Positions 49,775 through 59,396 of a stretch of DNA of 64,000 bases are shown here, in pieces. The notes beneath the pieces were generated by a model. The model ran no database searches. It saw only the letters and a list, made by a program, of their open reading frames with translations, and had not been told where the DNA came from. Every line of letters begins with the position of its first letter. Position 1 is the first letter of the stretch. Made by a program: the position numbers and the translations under genes. This DNA is from CAIWHR01 sp963726765 (GTDB lineage: Bacteria; Pseudomonadota; Gammaproteobacteria; Burkholderiales; Casimicrobiaceae): assembly GCA_963726765.1 (NCBI GenBank), contig CAVSDH010000013.1, forward strand, positions 62,001 through 126,000, in the 5' to 3' direction.

Positions 49775-50866
49775 GTGTCGGCCATCGCCGCCGAAAACGT
49801 GAGCAAGCACTGGACGACCGCCGACGGCGAGGTGCGCGCCGTCGACGGGCTGTCGTTCGCGTTCGACGAGGGCACGCTCAACGTGCTGCTGGGGCCGTCC
49901 GGGTGCGGCAAGTCGACGACGCTGCGCCTCATCGCGGGTCTGGAGCAGGCGGACGGCGGCCGCATCCTGATCGGATCCCGCGACGTCACGGCGCTCTCGC
50001 CGTCGCAGCGCAACATCGCGATGGTCTTCCAGTCCTATGCGCTGTTCCCGCACCTGTCGGTGGCGGAGAACATCGTCTTCGGCCTCAAGGTGCGCAAGGT
50101 GGCGCCGGCCGAACTCGAGCGGCGGCTTGCGCGGACCGCGGATCTTCTGGGCCTCGCCGGGTTGCTTGACCGCAAGCCGTCGCAGCTCTCGGGCGGCCAG
50201 CAGCAGCGCGTCGCGCTCGGCCGCGCGTTCATCGCCGAGGCGCCGGTCTGCCTGATGGACGAGCCGCTGTCGAACCTCGACGCGCAGCTTCGCCAGGACA
50301 TGCGCACCGAGATCCGCGGCCTGCAACGCACGCTCGGCATCACGATGGTCTACGTGACGCACGATCAGGTCGAGGCGATGTCGATGGCCGACCGCGTGGT
50401 GCTGCTCAACAAAGGACGGATCGAGCAGAACGCGACTCCTGCCGAGCTCTACGAGTCCCCGGCGAACACGTTCGTCGCGCGCTTCATCGGCACCCCGCCG
50501 ATGAATCTGCTGCCGCTCGAGGCGGGCCGCGGCGGCGCCGTGGTCGCGGGAACCGACGGCCCGTCCGTCGCCCCCGCGGATTGCGCCGGCCTGACGCTTG
50601 GGGTGCGTCCGGAGCACATCGCGCTTGGAGTTGAACGCGGCGCGCGCGCGGAAGTCGCGGCGATCGAATATCTCGGCGCCGATTCTCTCGTCACCTGCCG
50701 CCTCGGCGCGGCAACGCTCGCCGTGCGCGTCCAGGGCCGCGTCGGGCAGGCGCGCGGCGACCCGGCGTGGCTGTCGTGGGCACCCGGGGCGCAGCACTAT
50801 TTCGAGCGCAGCGGCGAGCGCCGCGCCGCGCCGGCACCGCATTCGACGGAAACGCAGTTCGCATAA
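49775..50866 (+). CDS. sugar/glycerophosphate-type ABC importer, ATPase (UgpC/MalK family)
   Basis: 363 residues from a GTG at 49775, chosen because GGGGAG lies eight bases upstream. Walker A LLGPSGCGKSTTLR, signature QLSGGQQQRVALGRA, Walker B CLMDEPLSNLDAQLR and switch His in YVTHDQVEAMSMADR. A C-terminal TOBE-like regulatory domain (LGVRPEHIALG) follows the ATPase, as in UgpC/MalK ATPases. Order here is ATPase, binding protein, two permeases, EEP enzyme; E. coli ugp has BAEC then ugpQ. It energises uptake of the ligand bound by the protein encoded downstream. Confidence 0.88.
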   Translation: MSAIAAENVSKHWTTADGEVRAVDGLSFAFDEGTLNVLLGPSGCGKSTTLRLIAGLEQADGGRILIGSRDVTALSPSQRNIAMVFQSYALFPHLSVAENIVFGLKVRKVAPAELERRLARTADLLGLAGLLDRKPSQLSGGQQQRVALGRAFIAEAPVCLMDEPLSNLDAQLRQDMRTEIRGLQRTLGITMVYVTHDQVEAMSMADRVVLLNKGRIEQNATPAELYESPANTFVARFIGTPPMNLLPLEAGRGGAVVAGTDGPSVAPADCAGLTLGVRPEHIALGVERGARAEVAAIEYLGADSLVTCRLGAATLAVRVQGRVGQARGDPAWLSWAPGAQHYFERSGERRAAPAPHSTETQFA

Positions 50867-50900
50867 GATGATCCGCTTTGTCCTGCCAGAGGAGAACGCC

Positions 50901-52190
50901 ATGCTGTTGAAATCCGTCACCCGCGCGCTCGGCGGCGCCGCCGTCGCAATCGCCTCGGTGCTCGCGTTCGCGCAAGCTCCGGTCGAGGTCCCGTTCTATT
51001 TCCCGGTCGCCGTCGGAGGCCCGATCACGAAGATCATCGACGGCCTCGCCGCCGACTTCGAGAAGGAAAATCCCGCGATCAAGCTGAAGCCGATCTACTC
51101 GGGCAGCTACCAGGAGTCGATCACCAAGGCGCTGACGGCTGTGAAGAGCGGCGACCCGCCGGTGACGTCCATCCTGCTGTCGACCGACATGTTCACGCTG
51201 ATCGACGAGGAGGCGATCGTCCCCTTCGACGATCTCATCAAGACGTCGGATGACCAGGCGTGGCTCAAGAGCTTCTACCCCGCGTTCATGGAGAACAGCC
51301 AGACCGGCGGCAAGACGTGGGGCATCCCGTTCCAGCGCTCGACGATCGTCCTTTACTACAACAAGGAAATGTTCAAGGAGGCGGGGCTCGATCCCAACCG
51401 TCCGCCGGCGAACTGGAAGGAGCAGGTCGAGTACGCGCAGAAGCTCACGAAGCGCGACGCTTCGGGCAAGGTGACGCAATGGGGCACCCAGATTCCGTCG
51501 TCGGGATTCCCGTACTGGCTGTTCCAGGCGCTCGCGATCCAGGCGGGAACCAACCTGATGAACAGCGCAGGCACCCAGACCTTCTACGACAGGCCGGAGG
51601 TGATCGAAGGGTTGACGTACTGGGTCGAGCTCGTCAACAAATACAAGGTGCACCCGGAGGGCATCGTCGATTGGGGAACGACGCCGAAGGACTTCTTCGA
51701 AAGAAAGGTCGCGATGGTGTGGACGACCACCGGCAACCTGACCAACGTCCGCACCAACGCGAAATTCGACTTCGGTGTCGCGATGCTGCCCGCCGGCAAG
51801 CAGCGCGGCAGCCCGACCGGCGGCGGCAATTTCTACCTGTTCAAGAAATCGACGCCCGCGCAGCGTGAAGCCGCCTTCAAGTTCATCAAGTGGGTCACGA
51901 CGCCGCAGCGTGCGGCGCAATGGGGCATCGACACCGGCTATGTCGCCGTGCGCGCCGATGCGTGGGAGACGCCCGCGATGAAGCAGTACGTCGCGGGCTT
52001 CCCCGCGGCGGCCGTCGCGCGCGACCAGCTGCCGTTTGCGAAGGCGGAGCTCTCCACGCACGACAACCAGCGCGTCACCAAGGCGCTCAACGACGGACTG
52101 CAGGCAGCGTTGACGGGCACCAAGACGCCCGAGCAGGCGATGAAGGACGCGCAGCGCGAGGCAGAGCGGCTCCTGCGGTCGTTCAAGTAG
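50901..52190 (+). CDS. ABC importer periplasmic solute-binding protein (UgpB-like)
   Basis: 429 residues. Signal peptide at about 1-24 (GGAAVAIASVLAFA). The mature protein is a family 1 extracellular binding protein: a two-lobe fold with ADFEKENPAIKLKPIYSGSY, WGIPFQRSTIVLYYNKEMFK and MLPAGKQRGSPTGGGNFYLF. The segment order resembles glycerol-3-phosphate/glycerophosphodiester binders (UgpB) as well as maltose-type binders; the ligand is not fixed by sequence. The ATG at 50901 has GGAGAA upstream. The next gene is an inner-membrane permease. Confidence 0.86.
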   Translation: MLLKSVTRALGGAAVAIASVLAFAQAPVEVPFYFPVAVGGPITKIIDGLAADFEKENPAIKLKPIYSGSYQESITKALTAVKSGDPPVTSILLSTDMFTLIDEEAIVPFDDLIKTSDDQAWLKSFYPAFMENSQTGGKTWGIPFQRSTIVLYYNKEMFKEAGLDPNRPPANWKEQVEYAQKLTKRDASGKVTQWGTQIPSSGFPYWLFQALAIQAGTNLMNSAGTQTFYDRPEVIEGLTYWVELVNKYKVHPEGIVDWGTTPKDFFERKVAMVWTTTGNLTNVRTNAKFDFGVAMLPAGKQRGSPTGGGNFYLFKKSTPAQREAAFKFIKWVTTPQRAAQWGIDTGYVAVRADAWETPAMKQYVAGFPAAAVARDQLPFAKAELSTHDNQRVTKALNDGLQAALTGTKTPEQAMKDAQREAERLLRSFK

Positions 52191-52270
52191 CGTGTGCCGA
52201 CCGTCGAACCGGCGCGCGCCACGACACGCGCCGGTTGACTCGCGTTCGGGGCGACCCTACGGGGCGCCGG

Positions 52271-53147
52271 GTGACCCGAGCGACGCAATGGCTCTACGGC
52301 TGGCTGCTGCTGCTGCCGGCGGCGGCACTGCTCGCGCTGTTCACGCACTACCCCGCCATTGCCACGGCATGGCACAGCATCCACTCGACGCCGAAGGGCG
52401 CGCGCCCCGCGCATTACGTCGGTTTCGACAACTACCGGCAACTCGCCGAGGACCCGATCTTCCGGCAGGCGCTGGCGAACAACGTCTGGTACGCGCTCGG
52501 CACGATTCCGGTGTCCATTGCCCTGGCCCTGCTGATGGCGACTTGGGTCAACCGGCAGGATCGCCGGCCGCGGCTTCCTGCGTCTCGCGTATTTCACGCC
52601 GACGATCCTGCCGATGATTGCGGTCGCCAACATCTGGCTCTTCTTCTACACGCCCGAGTACGGATTGCTGGAGCAGGTCCTGGGCGTGTTCGGCGCGCCG
52701 TCGCACAACTGGCTCGGCAGCAAGAGCACCGCGCTGCCGGCGCTCATGGTGGTGACGGTGTGGAAGGAGGCGGGGTTTTTCATGATCTTCTACCTCGCGG
52801 CGTTGCAGTCGATGTCGCCGAGTCTCGCCGAGGCGGCGGCGATAGAGGGTGCGTCGCGCTGGTATTTCTTCCGCCGCATAACGTTTCCGTTGCTGATGCC
52901 GACGACGCTGTTCGTTCTCGTCAACGCCGTGATCAACGCCTTTCGCATGGTCGACCATATCGTCGTGATGACGCGCGGCGGCCCCGACAACGCCACGGCG
53001 CTCCTGCTCTATTACATTTACGAGATCGGCTTCCGGTTCTGGGATTCGGCGTACGCGGCGGCGCTGACGATGGTGCTGCTGGCGATCCTGGGGTTGATGG
53101 CACTCGCCCAATTCGCCTTTCTCGAGCGCCGCGTCCACTACCAGTGA
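52271..53147 (+). CDS. ABC importer permease subunit (UgpA-like), one frame break
   Basis: About 292 residues with one extra base near 52550-52560. Up to MATWVNR the protein reads in one frame. From RIAGRGFLRLAYFTPTILPM onward it continues in the next. Six membrane helices are expected, and the EAA loop is LAEAAAIEGASRWYFFRRIT, where the ATPase docks. Family MalF/UgpA. Start is a GTG at 52271; little ribosome-site signal is visible. Its end overlaps the next permease start (GTGA). Confidence 0.84.
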
Positions 53148-53971
53148 CCCACGTCTACGAATCGCGCGGCGTTCTGCACGGCCTCGAGACCGCGGGGGCA
53201 TGGCTGCTCGGCGCGCTGTGGGTGCTTCCGCTTGTCTATGCATTCTGGACGGCGTTTCATCCGGGCGAGTTTTCGACGCGCTTCGCGCTCGCCGCGCCGC
53301 TCACTCTCGACAATTTCGTCCGCGCCTGGCAGGCCGCTCCGTTTGCCCGGTATTTCCTCAACACGACGCTATTGGTGACGATGGTGCTCGCGGCGCAACT
53401 CGTGCTGGTCACGCTTGCCGCCTATGCGTTCGCGCGCTTCGAGTTCCCGGGTCGCGGCATCCTGTTCGCGCTCGTGCTGGTCCAGTTGATGATCATGCCC
53501 GACGTGCTGATCGTCGAGAATTACCGGACGATGGCGGCGCTGGGCGTCAAGGACACGATTCTCGCCATCGGGCTGCCCTACATGGCGAGCGCGTTCGGAA
53601 TCTTTCTCCTGCGGCAGACGTTCAAGACGGTGCCGCGCGAACTCGACGAGGCGGCGCGCATCGAGGGCTGCGGACCGCTTGCCGTCCTGTGGAAAGTCTA
53701 TGTCCCTCTTGCGCGCCCGGTCTATCTTGCCTATGCGCTGGTCAGCGTGAGCTTTCACTGGAATAATTTCCTCTGGCCACTCATCATCACGAATTCGGTC
53801 GAGGCAAGGCCGCTGACGGTGGGACTGCAGGTGTTTTCGGCGACGGACCAGGGGATCGACTGGTCGATCATCACCGCGGCAACGCTGCTCACGACGGCGC
53901 CGCTGCTCGTTGCGTTTCTGCTCTTCCAGAGGCAGTTCGTGCAGTCGTTCATGAGGGCCGGGATCCGATGA
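53144..53971 (+). CDS. ABC importer permease subunit (UgpE-like)
   Basis: 275 residues from a GTG overlapping the upstream stop. About six membrane helices and the EAA loop (VPRELDEAARIEGCGPLAVL, then WKVYVPL). Family MalG/UgpE. It forms the second half of the channel with the preceding gene. Intact. The EEP-family gene follows with a four-base overlap (ATGA), a strong sign of one operon. Confidence 0.9.
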   Translation: MTHVYESRGVLHGLETAGAWLLGALWVLPLVYAFWTAFHPGEFSTRFALAAPLTLDNFVRAWQAAPFARYFLNTTLLVTMVLAAQLVLVTLAAYAFARFEFPGRGILFALVLVQLMIMPDVLIVENYRTMAALGVKDTILAIGLPYMASAFGIFLLRQTFKTVPRELDEAARIEGCGPLAVLWKVYVPLARPVYLAYALVSVSFHWNNFLWPLIITNSVEARPLTVGLQVFSATDQGIDWSIITAATLLTTAPLLVAFLLFQRQFVQSFMRAGIR

Positions 53972-54825
53972 AGATCATCACGTGGAACACGCAGTGGTGC
54001 TGCGGCATCGATGGCCGCGTCGACCCTGCGCGCATCGTGAGCGAAGCGAAGCGGCTCGCGGATTTCGACGTCCTGTGCCTGCAGGAGATCGCCGACAACT
54101 TTCCGCATCCGCGGCTTGCGGGCAGCGCGGGCGAGGACCAGTTCGCCGCGATCGCGGCCCTGCTCCCCGGGTACGTTGCGATCTCCGGAGTGGCGGTCGA
54201 CCACCCGGCCGAGGCCGGCGGGCGGCGCCGGTTCGGCAACATGATCCTGTCGCGGCTCCCGGTTCGGCAGGTCTTCCGGCACCTGCTGCCGTTTCCGGTC
54301 GAACCCGGAGTCAACGGCATGCCTCGCATCGCGCTCGAAGCCGCGATCGTTGCGCCGTTCGGCGAGGTGCGCGTGATCACCACGCATCTCGAGTGGTACT
54401 CGAAGGTCCAGCGTACCGCGCAGGTCGAGGCGTTGCGCGCAATCTATGCCGACGGCCGGGCGCATGCGGAGAAAGGATCCATCACCGACACGTCGGGGGG
54501 CCCTTTCCATACACACCTTCGGCCCGCGGCCACGATTTTCACCGGCGACTTCAATCTCGAGCCCGTGGATCCGCTTCATGCGCGCATGAAGGCGCCGTTT
54601 GCGGAGGGCACGACGCCGCTCGTCGACGCGTGGGAAACGCTGAATGCGGGCGTGCCGCACCCGTCGACCTTCTGCATCTACATGAAGATGCAGCCCGGCG
54701 GGCCGGAGCTCCACTGCGACTTCTATTTCGTGAGCGCGGACTTGAAGCCACGGCTGAAATCCATCCGGATCGACCAGCAGACGCAGGCGTCCGATCATCA
54801 GCCCGTGATTCTGGAGTTGAGTTAG
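53968..54825 (+). CDS. endonuclease/exonuclease/phosphatase (EEP) family hydrolase
   Basis: 285 residues. EEP-fold metal-site motifs: IITWNTQWC, CLQEIADNFPH, TTHLEWYS, TGDFNLEPVDP and SDHQPVILEL at the C-terminus. The family includes DNases, sphingomyelinases and phosphodiesterases. There is no signal peptide, so it acts in the cytoplasm. Being the last gene of a Ugp-like importer operon, in the position where a glycerophosphodiester phosphodiesterase (ugpQ) stands in enterobacteria, it may cleave an imported phosphodiester. That is inference from context. Its stop overlaps the stop of the convergent methyltransferase. Confidence 0.84.
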   Translation: MKIITWNTQWCCGIDGRVDPARIVSEAKRLADFDVLCLQEIADNFPHPRLAGSAGEDQFAAIAALLPGYVAISGVAVDHPAEAGGRRRFGNMILSRLPVRQVFRHLLPFPVEPGVNGMPRIALEAAIVAPFGEVRVITTHLEWYSKVQRTAQVEALRAIYADGRAHAEKGSITDTSGGPFHTHLRPAATIFTGDFNLEPVDPLHARMKAPFAEGTTPLVDAWETLNAGVPHPSTFCIYMKMQPGGPELHCDFYFVSADLKPRLKSIRIDQQTQASDHQPVILELS

Positions 54826-55821
54826 CTACCGGCTGGCCGTCCCTTCAGCGCATTGACCAGTCGACGCAACGGAAGTTTGAGCCACCAGCGGAAACTCGCG
54901 CGGCGCAGGATTTCCTCTGCGAGGCGGTCCCGCTCGGCATGGCTCTCGACGATCGCGGCGTCGCGCTGGCGGAGAGCCTCGGCGTGATCGCGCCCTGCGG
55001 CGACGAGTTCACCGTACCTGTCCGATTCGCCTTTTTGCGCTGAAACAAAGGCGCGGGTGACCTTTTCGTAATCGCGGTAGACCCACTCATCGCGGTCGGC
55101 GAGAACCGACAATCGCGGCGTCACAGCCTGCGATGGCCTCTGCGCTTCCTCCGGCGACGGCGATGAAGTAAAGCGGTCGCGCATGTCCCGGCGACGGCGT
55201 GTCGGGAGAGGCTTCCGACACTTCGAATATCTCCGCGTCCGCCGGAGCGCGGTCGGGCCACACGACCGAGAAGAATCCGGGCCGCTGACCGAACCAGGCA
55301 ACGTGCGGGAAGCGCGCGCCGATCATGCCGGCGAGCTCGTCGCGATAGAGCTCGCGAACATGGAACTCGTTGACGTGATCGCGCTTGTCCGAGTACTCGG
55401 CCTTGTTGGGGCAGGACAGCACGACGAGTCCGCCCGGCCGCAGTACGCGCTTCAACTCGTCGAGAAAGGCTTCCTGCGCCGCGATGTGCTCGAGGGTCTC
55501 GAACGACACGACGGCGTCGAACGAGGCGTCGGCGAAGGGCAGCGCCGCACAATCGGCGACGCGGAATTCGAGATTGCGATGCGTGGCGTAACGTTCCTTC
55601 CCATGGGCGATCGCCGCCGGCGCGATGTCGGCGCCGGTCACGCGCGCGGCGGTGCGCGCGAGGAGCGCGCTGCCGTAGCCTTCGCCGCAGGCGATGTCCA
55701 GGACCTCGCGGCCGGCGACGAGCGGCACGACGAAATGGTAGCGATGCCAGTGCTCGTACCAGATCTCGCCTGCGGCTCCCGGGATGAAGCGCTCGCCGGT
55801 GAAGGGGAGCTCGTCGTTCAT
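54822..55821 (-). CDS. class I SAM-dependent methyltransferase with C-terminal extension, one frame break
   Basis: About 333 residues with one extra base near 55113. Start MNDELPFTGERFIPGAAG at 55821. Motif I is VLDIACGEGYGSALLA, motif II region SFDAVVSFETLEHI, motif III LRPGGLVVLSCPNK. The N-terminal FTGERFIP signature is shared with methyltransferases found in polysaccharide or glycan clusters. After the break, a helical extension DRDEWVYRDYEKVTRAFVSA runs on with coiled-coil features to about residue 330. No glycan cluster is visible here; substrate unknown. Confidence 0.78.
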
Positions 55822-56016
55822 GCCCGCAATTCTACGCGGCCGGGACATGCTCCGGTATTTCGCGGACCCGAAATGGTGCGCTCGATCGCAGGCCCAACCT
55901 GCATGCGCTCCCGACGCGGTCAGCGTGATCGTGGTGGCGATGTCAACACGACGAATCCCCTGCGGGTCATGGCGAAGCTCGGGAGACGACCATTCGCGAA
56001 TCGGGAGGCGGTGCTC

Positions 56017-56727
56017 CTAGGATTCGACGCGACGGCGGAAGATCACGTCGCGCACCGGATGCCCGAGGCGCAGCCCGCGCGACTCGAACTTGGTCAGCGG
56101 GCGATACGCGGGGCGCGGCGCGAATCCGGCGCCGGTGTTCTCGAGCAGCGGCTCGCAGGAAAGCACCGCGAGTATCTCCTCCGCGTAGTCCTCCCAGTCC
56201 GTCGCCGCATGAAGATAGCCGCCCGGCGTGAGGCGCCGCGCAAGTTCGCCGACGAACGCCGGTTTCAGCAACCGCCGCTTGTGATGGCGCTTTTTCGGCC
56301 ACGGATCGGGAAAGAACACGTGGATGCCGGCGAGCGATGCAAGGGGAATCATCGCTGCAAGCACTTCGACCGCGTCGTGGTGCACGACGCGTACGTTTCC
56401 GAGCCCGAGTTCGTCGACACGCTTGAGGAGGCCGCCGACACCCGGACTGTGGACCTCGATCCCGAGGAAGTTGTCGCCCGGGCGCGCCTGCGCTATGGCG
56501 GCAGTCGTCTCGCCCATCCCGAATCCGATCTCCAATATCGTCGGTGCGCGGCGCCCGAACAGGGCTTCGAAATCGAGCACCGACGGGGCGAATGGAACGC
56601 CAAGTCGCGGAAGCAACGCGTCGAGCGCGCGCTGCTGCGCCGGCGACATCCGCCCCTGGCGAAGCACGAAGCTGCGCACGGGCCGTCGATGCGGCGAGGC
56701 GGCGCCCGGTGCCGTGCCGTCGCTCAT
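56017..56727 (-). CDS. trmB: tRNA (guanine-N7-)-methyltransferase
   Basis: 236 residues. Family motifs: ILEIGFGMGETTAAIA (SAM binding), NFLGIEVHSPGVGGLLKRV, FFPDPWPKKRHHKRRLL and LHAATDWEDYAEEIL, then TKFESRGLRLGHPVRDVIFR. It methylates G46 in the tRNA variable loop. The position next to thiG/thiS is common in betaproteobacteria. It is preceded by the hypothetical gene at 56738, ten bases upstream on the same strand. Intact. Confidence 0.95.
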   Translation of the reverse strand: MSDGTAPGAASPHRRPVRSFVLRQGRMSPAQQRALDALLPRLGVPFAPSVLDFEALFGRRAPTILEIGFGMGETTAAIAQARPGDNFLGIEVHSPGVGGLLKRVDELGLGNVRVVHHDAVEVLAAMIPLASLAGIHVFFPDPWPKKRHHKRRLLKPAFVGELARRLTPGGYLHAATDWEDYAEEILAVLSCEPLLENTGAGFAPRPAYRPLTKFESRGLRLGHPVRDVIFRRRVES

Positions 56728-56737
56728 CGGCTGACGT

Positions 56738-57413
56738 TCAGGGCGTGTCGAAACGTCGCCAATCGGCGTCGGTCAAACGTCGAACGAGAGTGGAAGGCGC
56801 CGTCGCCCCTGCCGCCGTGTATTCGACGGCGATCGTACCGGAATCCCTCCATGCAGCGCCGGCGTCGTCCCATGCCTGCGGCGGCTTCCACGCGAGTTCC
56901 TTCTGCACCCCGTCCTTCGTCACTCGCCACACGGCAAGCTCGTTGACGCAGTTCGACGCACAAAAATCCGCGGTGACGAGCCGCGTCCGATCCGGCGAGA
57001 CCCTGGGCTCGGCGGGAAGCTCGAAGCGGCGCCCGTTGGCCCGCTGCAGCAGAACGAAAGATGCGTTGCCGCCGTCGGTGGCGAACAGCACGACGACGTT
57101 GAGTCTCGCTCACGAAATCCCATAGCGCAAACGAGCGCCCGCCGTCGAGCGCCTCCGTATCCGTGAACGCTGCCACGCCGGTCGGGTAGAGCGAGACCTT
57201 GAGCGACTCTCCTTCGCGCGTCGCGAGATGGGGAAGGCGCTTCAGCTGAATCTCCTCGACCCTGCGGGCGCAGTGCGCGGGCCCGTCGGCCTGCGCGCAG
57301 GCGCCGGCCAATTCGTCGGGGGACAGCGGCACGGCGATCGCCGTCGTCGGCGGGCAAATCGCCAGCGGGAACGCGATGCACGCCACCTTGCCGACGCGGG
57401 CGAGCAGCCCCAT
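56738..57413 (-). CDS. small secreted protein of unknown function, one frame break
   Basis: About 225 residues with one extra base near 57100-57110. It begins MGLLARVGKVACIAFPLAIC, a signal peptide. The body in the first frame (LSPDELAGACAQADGPAHCA, four Cys) continues in the next frame as NVVVLFATDGGNASFVLLQR to the end at 56738. Four cysteines suggest disulfides in the periplasm. I do not recognise the family. Its ATG follows the thiG stop by only a few bases and overlaps no domain there; thiG-this gene-trmB may be one transcript. Confidence 0.6.
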
Positions 57414-57418
57414 CGGCC

Positions 57419-58234
57419 TCAGCCGATCAAACCGGTGGTCGGCGAACTCGGCGACGCCTCGTAGAGCTTGCGCGGCATCCGCCCGGCGAGAAACGCCTCG
57501 CGCCCGGCCTCGACCGCGAGCCTCATCGCGCGCGCCATGCGCACGGGCTCCCTGGCTGCGGCGATTGCGGTGTTCATCAGCACGCCGGCGCAGCCCAGCT
57601 CCATCGCGATCGCGGCGTCCGAGGCGGTGCCCACGCCGGCGTCGACCAGCACCGGCACGTTCGTCTCGGCGAGGATGAGCTTCAGGTTCCACGGATTGAG
57701 AATGCCCATCCCCGATCCGATCAGCGACGCAAGCGGCATGATCGCGATGCAGCCGATGGCCGCCAGCTCGCGCGCGACGATCGGGTCGTCCGACGTGTAG
57801 ACCATCACCTCGAATCCGTCGCGCACGAGGACTTCCGCGGCGCGAAGGGTTTCGCGCACGTTGGGGAACAGCGTGTGCGGGTCGCCCAGCACCTCGAGCT
57901 TCACCAAAGCGTGTCCGTCGAGCAGCTCGCGCGCGAGCTTCAGGGTGCGCACGGCGTCATCCGCGGTGTAGCAACCCGCCGTATTCGGCAGATAGGTGAA
58001 CTCCGAAGGCGGCAGCGCGTCCAGGAGCGACGGCGCGTTCGCGTCCTGCCCGATGTTCGTGCGGCGGATCGCAACCGTGACGATTTCGGCGCCGGAAGCC
58101 ACGACCGCCTCGCGCGTCTGCGCGAAATCCCGGTATTTTCCGGTGCCCACCAAGAGCCGCGAGCGATACGCGCGGCCTCCGATCAGCAACGGGTCCGGAT
58201 GGATGGTCTCCGTCAGCGCGTGTGGTGCGTTCAT
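57419..58234 (-). CDS. thiG: thiazole synthase
   Basis: 271 residues. Motifs: SRLLVGTGKYRDFAQTREAV, TVAIRRTNIGQDANAPSLLD (Arg/Lys active-site region), LPNTAGCYTADDAVRTLKLA, LVKLEVLGDPHTLFPNVRET and PVLVDAGVGTASDAAIAMEL, with GVLMNTAIAAAREPVRMARA. It forms the thiazole phosphate of thiamine from DXP, dehydroglycine and ThiS thiocarboxylate. It follows thiS by 12 bases in one operon. The catalytic lysine is in LVKLEVLGD. No TPP riboswitch motif is visible upstream of thiS in this window. Confidence 0.95.
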   Translation of the reverse strand: MNAPHALTETIHPDPLLIGGRAYRSRLLVGTGKYRDFAQTREAVVASGAEIVTVAIRRTNIGQDANAPSLLDALPPSEFTYLPNTAGCYTADDAVRTLKLARELLDGHALVKLEVLGDPHTLFPNVRETLRAAEVLVRDGFEVMVYTSDDPIVARELAAIGCIAIMPLASLIGSGMGILNPWNLKLILAETNVPVLVDAGVGTASDAAIAMELGCAGVLMNTAIAAAREPVRMARAMRLAVEAGREAFLAGRMPRKLYEASPSSPTTGLIG

Positions 58235-58246
58235 TCGGTGGCTCCG

Positions 58247-58453
58247 TCAGCCGCCGCCGACGGCGCCGACGATCTCGATGCGATCCCCGTCGGCGAGCGT
58301 GGTTGCGGCGTATCGGCTCTTCGGGACGATCTCGCCGTTCTTTTCGACGGCGATCCGCTTCCCTTCCACGTCGAGATCGCGGACGAGGTCGGCGAGGGTG
58401 GCCGACGGCAACGACAGGGTGCGCGGTCGGCCGTTGACGGTGATGGCAAGCAT
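58247..58453 (-). CDS. thiS: sulfur carrier protein ThiS
   Basis: 68 residues, ubiquitin-like beta-grasp. It ends IEIVGAVGGG, giving the terminal Gly-Gly needed for adenylation and thiocarboxylate formation; one extra Gly is present. Start MLAITVNGRPRTLSLPS at 58453. It supplies sulfur to ThiG. The start was chosen because family sequence begins there; a longer upstream frame is not conserved. It is transcribed with thiG. Confidence 0.93.
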   Translation of the reverse strand: MLAITVNGRPRTLSLPSATLADLVRDLDVEGKRIAVEKNGEIVPKSRYAATTLADGDRIEIVGAVGGG

Positions 58454-58558
58454 TGGACCGTGAAGGCGCGTGCGAAGAGACGAGTCTAGCACGCGACGAG
58501 GTCCCGAGACGATCCGCTGCGCGTGGCGGTCCGGCGGATTTAGTTCGCCCCGTTGCCG

Positions 58559-58753
58559 TCAGTCGCGATATTTTCGCATCGCCGACCGCAGGAAGCGCAT
58601 TTGCGCGCTGAAGCGCGTGCACCCGTCGCACACCGCAAGATGCATGCGCAACCGCCATCCCTCCCACCCGCTGAGCGATCGGTCGTGCTCGCGGGACACG
58701 AGGCGCGACACGTCCTTGCACGAGAGGAGGTGACCCAGGGCGCGGCGGATCAT
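58559..58753 (-). CDS. zinc-finger anti-sigma factor (zf-HC2 type)
   Basis: 64 residues. The motif HLAVCDGC (His-x3-Cys-x2-Cys) is the zinc site of ZAS-type anti-sigma factors. The surrounding helices (SRLVSREHDRSLSGWEGWRL) match the small anti-sigma family. No membrane segment follows, so it is a soluble binder. It lies 34 bases after the ECF sigma gene on the same strand, in the usual sigma/anti-sigma pair order. Its cysteines may release the sigma factor on oxidation or metal loss, as known for the family. Confidence 0.87.
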   Translation of the reverse strand: MIRRALGHLLSCKDVSRLVSREHDRSLSGWEGWRLRMHLAVCDGCTRFSAQMRFLRSAMRKYRD

Positions 58754-58787
58754 CGCGTGCGGACCGGTGGAGCGTGTCCGGGAATGG

Positions 58788-59396
58788 TCATTCGCGACGA
58801 CCCTTGCCCGCGAACCAGTGGGTCTCCAGGCATTCGCGCAGCGCCATCCGGGCCCGGTACAGGATCACCCAGAGGTTGTTCGCCGTGATGGTGAGCTCGG
58901 CGCAGATTTCGTCGCTCTCGAGCTCCATCACCTCGCGCATCATGAACACGCGCGCGGTATTCGGAGGAAGTTTTTCGAGGCAGAAGTCCATCATGTCGAA
59001 GAATTCTCGTCTCCCCAGCGCCTCTTCCGGGTCGCCCCAGTCCGCCGGCGGCGAATCCCAGCCACCGTTGCTCTTGAACAGCGCGTCGAAATCCTCGATG
59101 TCGAGCTCGGATTCGAGATTGCCGAACGCCGCGACCACCACCGGCTCACGCTGCTTCCTGCGGATCGCATCGATGATCTTGTGCTTCAGTATTCCGGTGA
59201 GCCAGGTCTTGAGGCTCGACTTGCCGGCGAATCCGCTGCCGGAAAGCGCGGCGAGGAGCGTGTCCTGCACGACGTCTTCCGCCGTATCGCGGTCGCGCAG
59301 CTGAAGCTGCGCAACCCGCAGCAGGTAGCCGCGATGCGATTCGATCTGGCGGGCGAAGTCTTCCTTCACGTGGCGCTCGAGGTTTCGAGGCGACAT
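58788..59396 (-). CDS. ECF (sigma-24/RpoE-type) RNA polymerase sigma factor
   Basis: 202 residues. Region 2 (HRGYLLRVAQLQLRDRDTAE, then DVVQDTLLAAL) and LKTWLTGILKHKIIDAIRRK are typical. Region 4 is LPPNTARVFMMREVMELESD, with EICAELTITANNLWVILYRA as its helix-turn-helix. It directs polymerase to stress promoters. The linker DFDALFKSNGGWDSPPADWG is longer than in most ECFs. It is followed by the zinc-finger anti-sigma gene. The ATG at 59396 is where conservation begins. Confidence 0.9.
   Translation of the reverse strand: MSPRNLERHVKEDFARQIESHRGYLLRVAQLQLRDRDTAEDVVQDTLLAALSGSGFAGKSSLKTWLTGILKHKIIDAIRRKQREPVVVAAFGNLESELDIEDFDALFKSNGGWDSPPADWGDPEEALGRREFFDMMDFCLEKLPPNTARVFMMREVMELESDEICAELTITANNLWVILYRARMALRECLETHWFAGKGRRE

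Noticed and set aside
54822..55848. Two separate genes instead of one broken methyltransferase
   Set aside because: The two frames join at a point where the tail continues the methyltransferase in family-like fashion; one frame break is simpler.
58234..58559. TPP riboswitch ahead of thiS-thiG
   Set aside because: The conserved CTGAGA-type core is not visible upstream of thiS.
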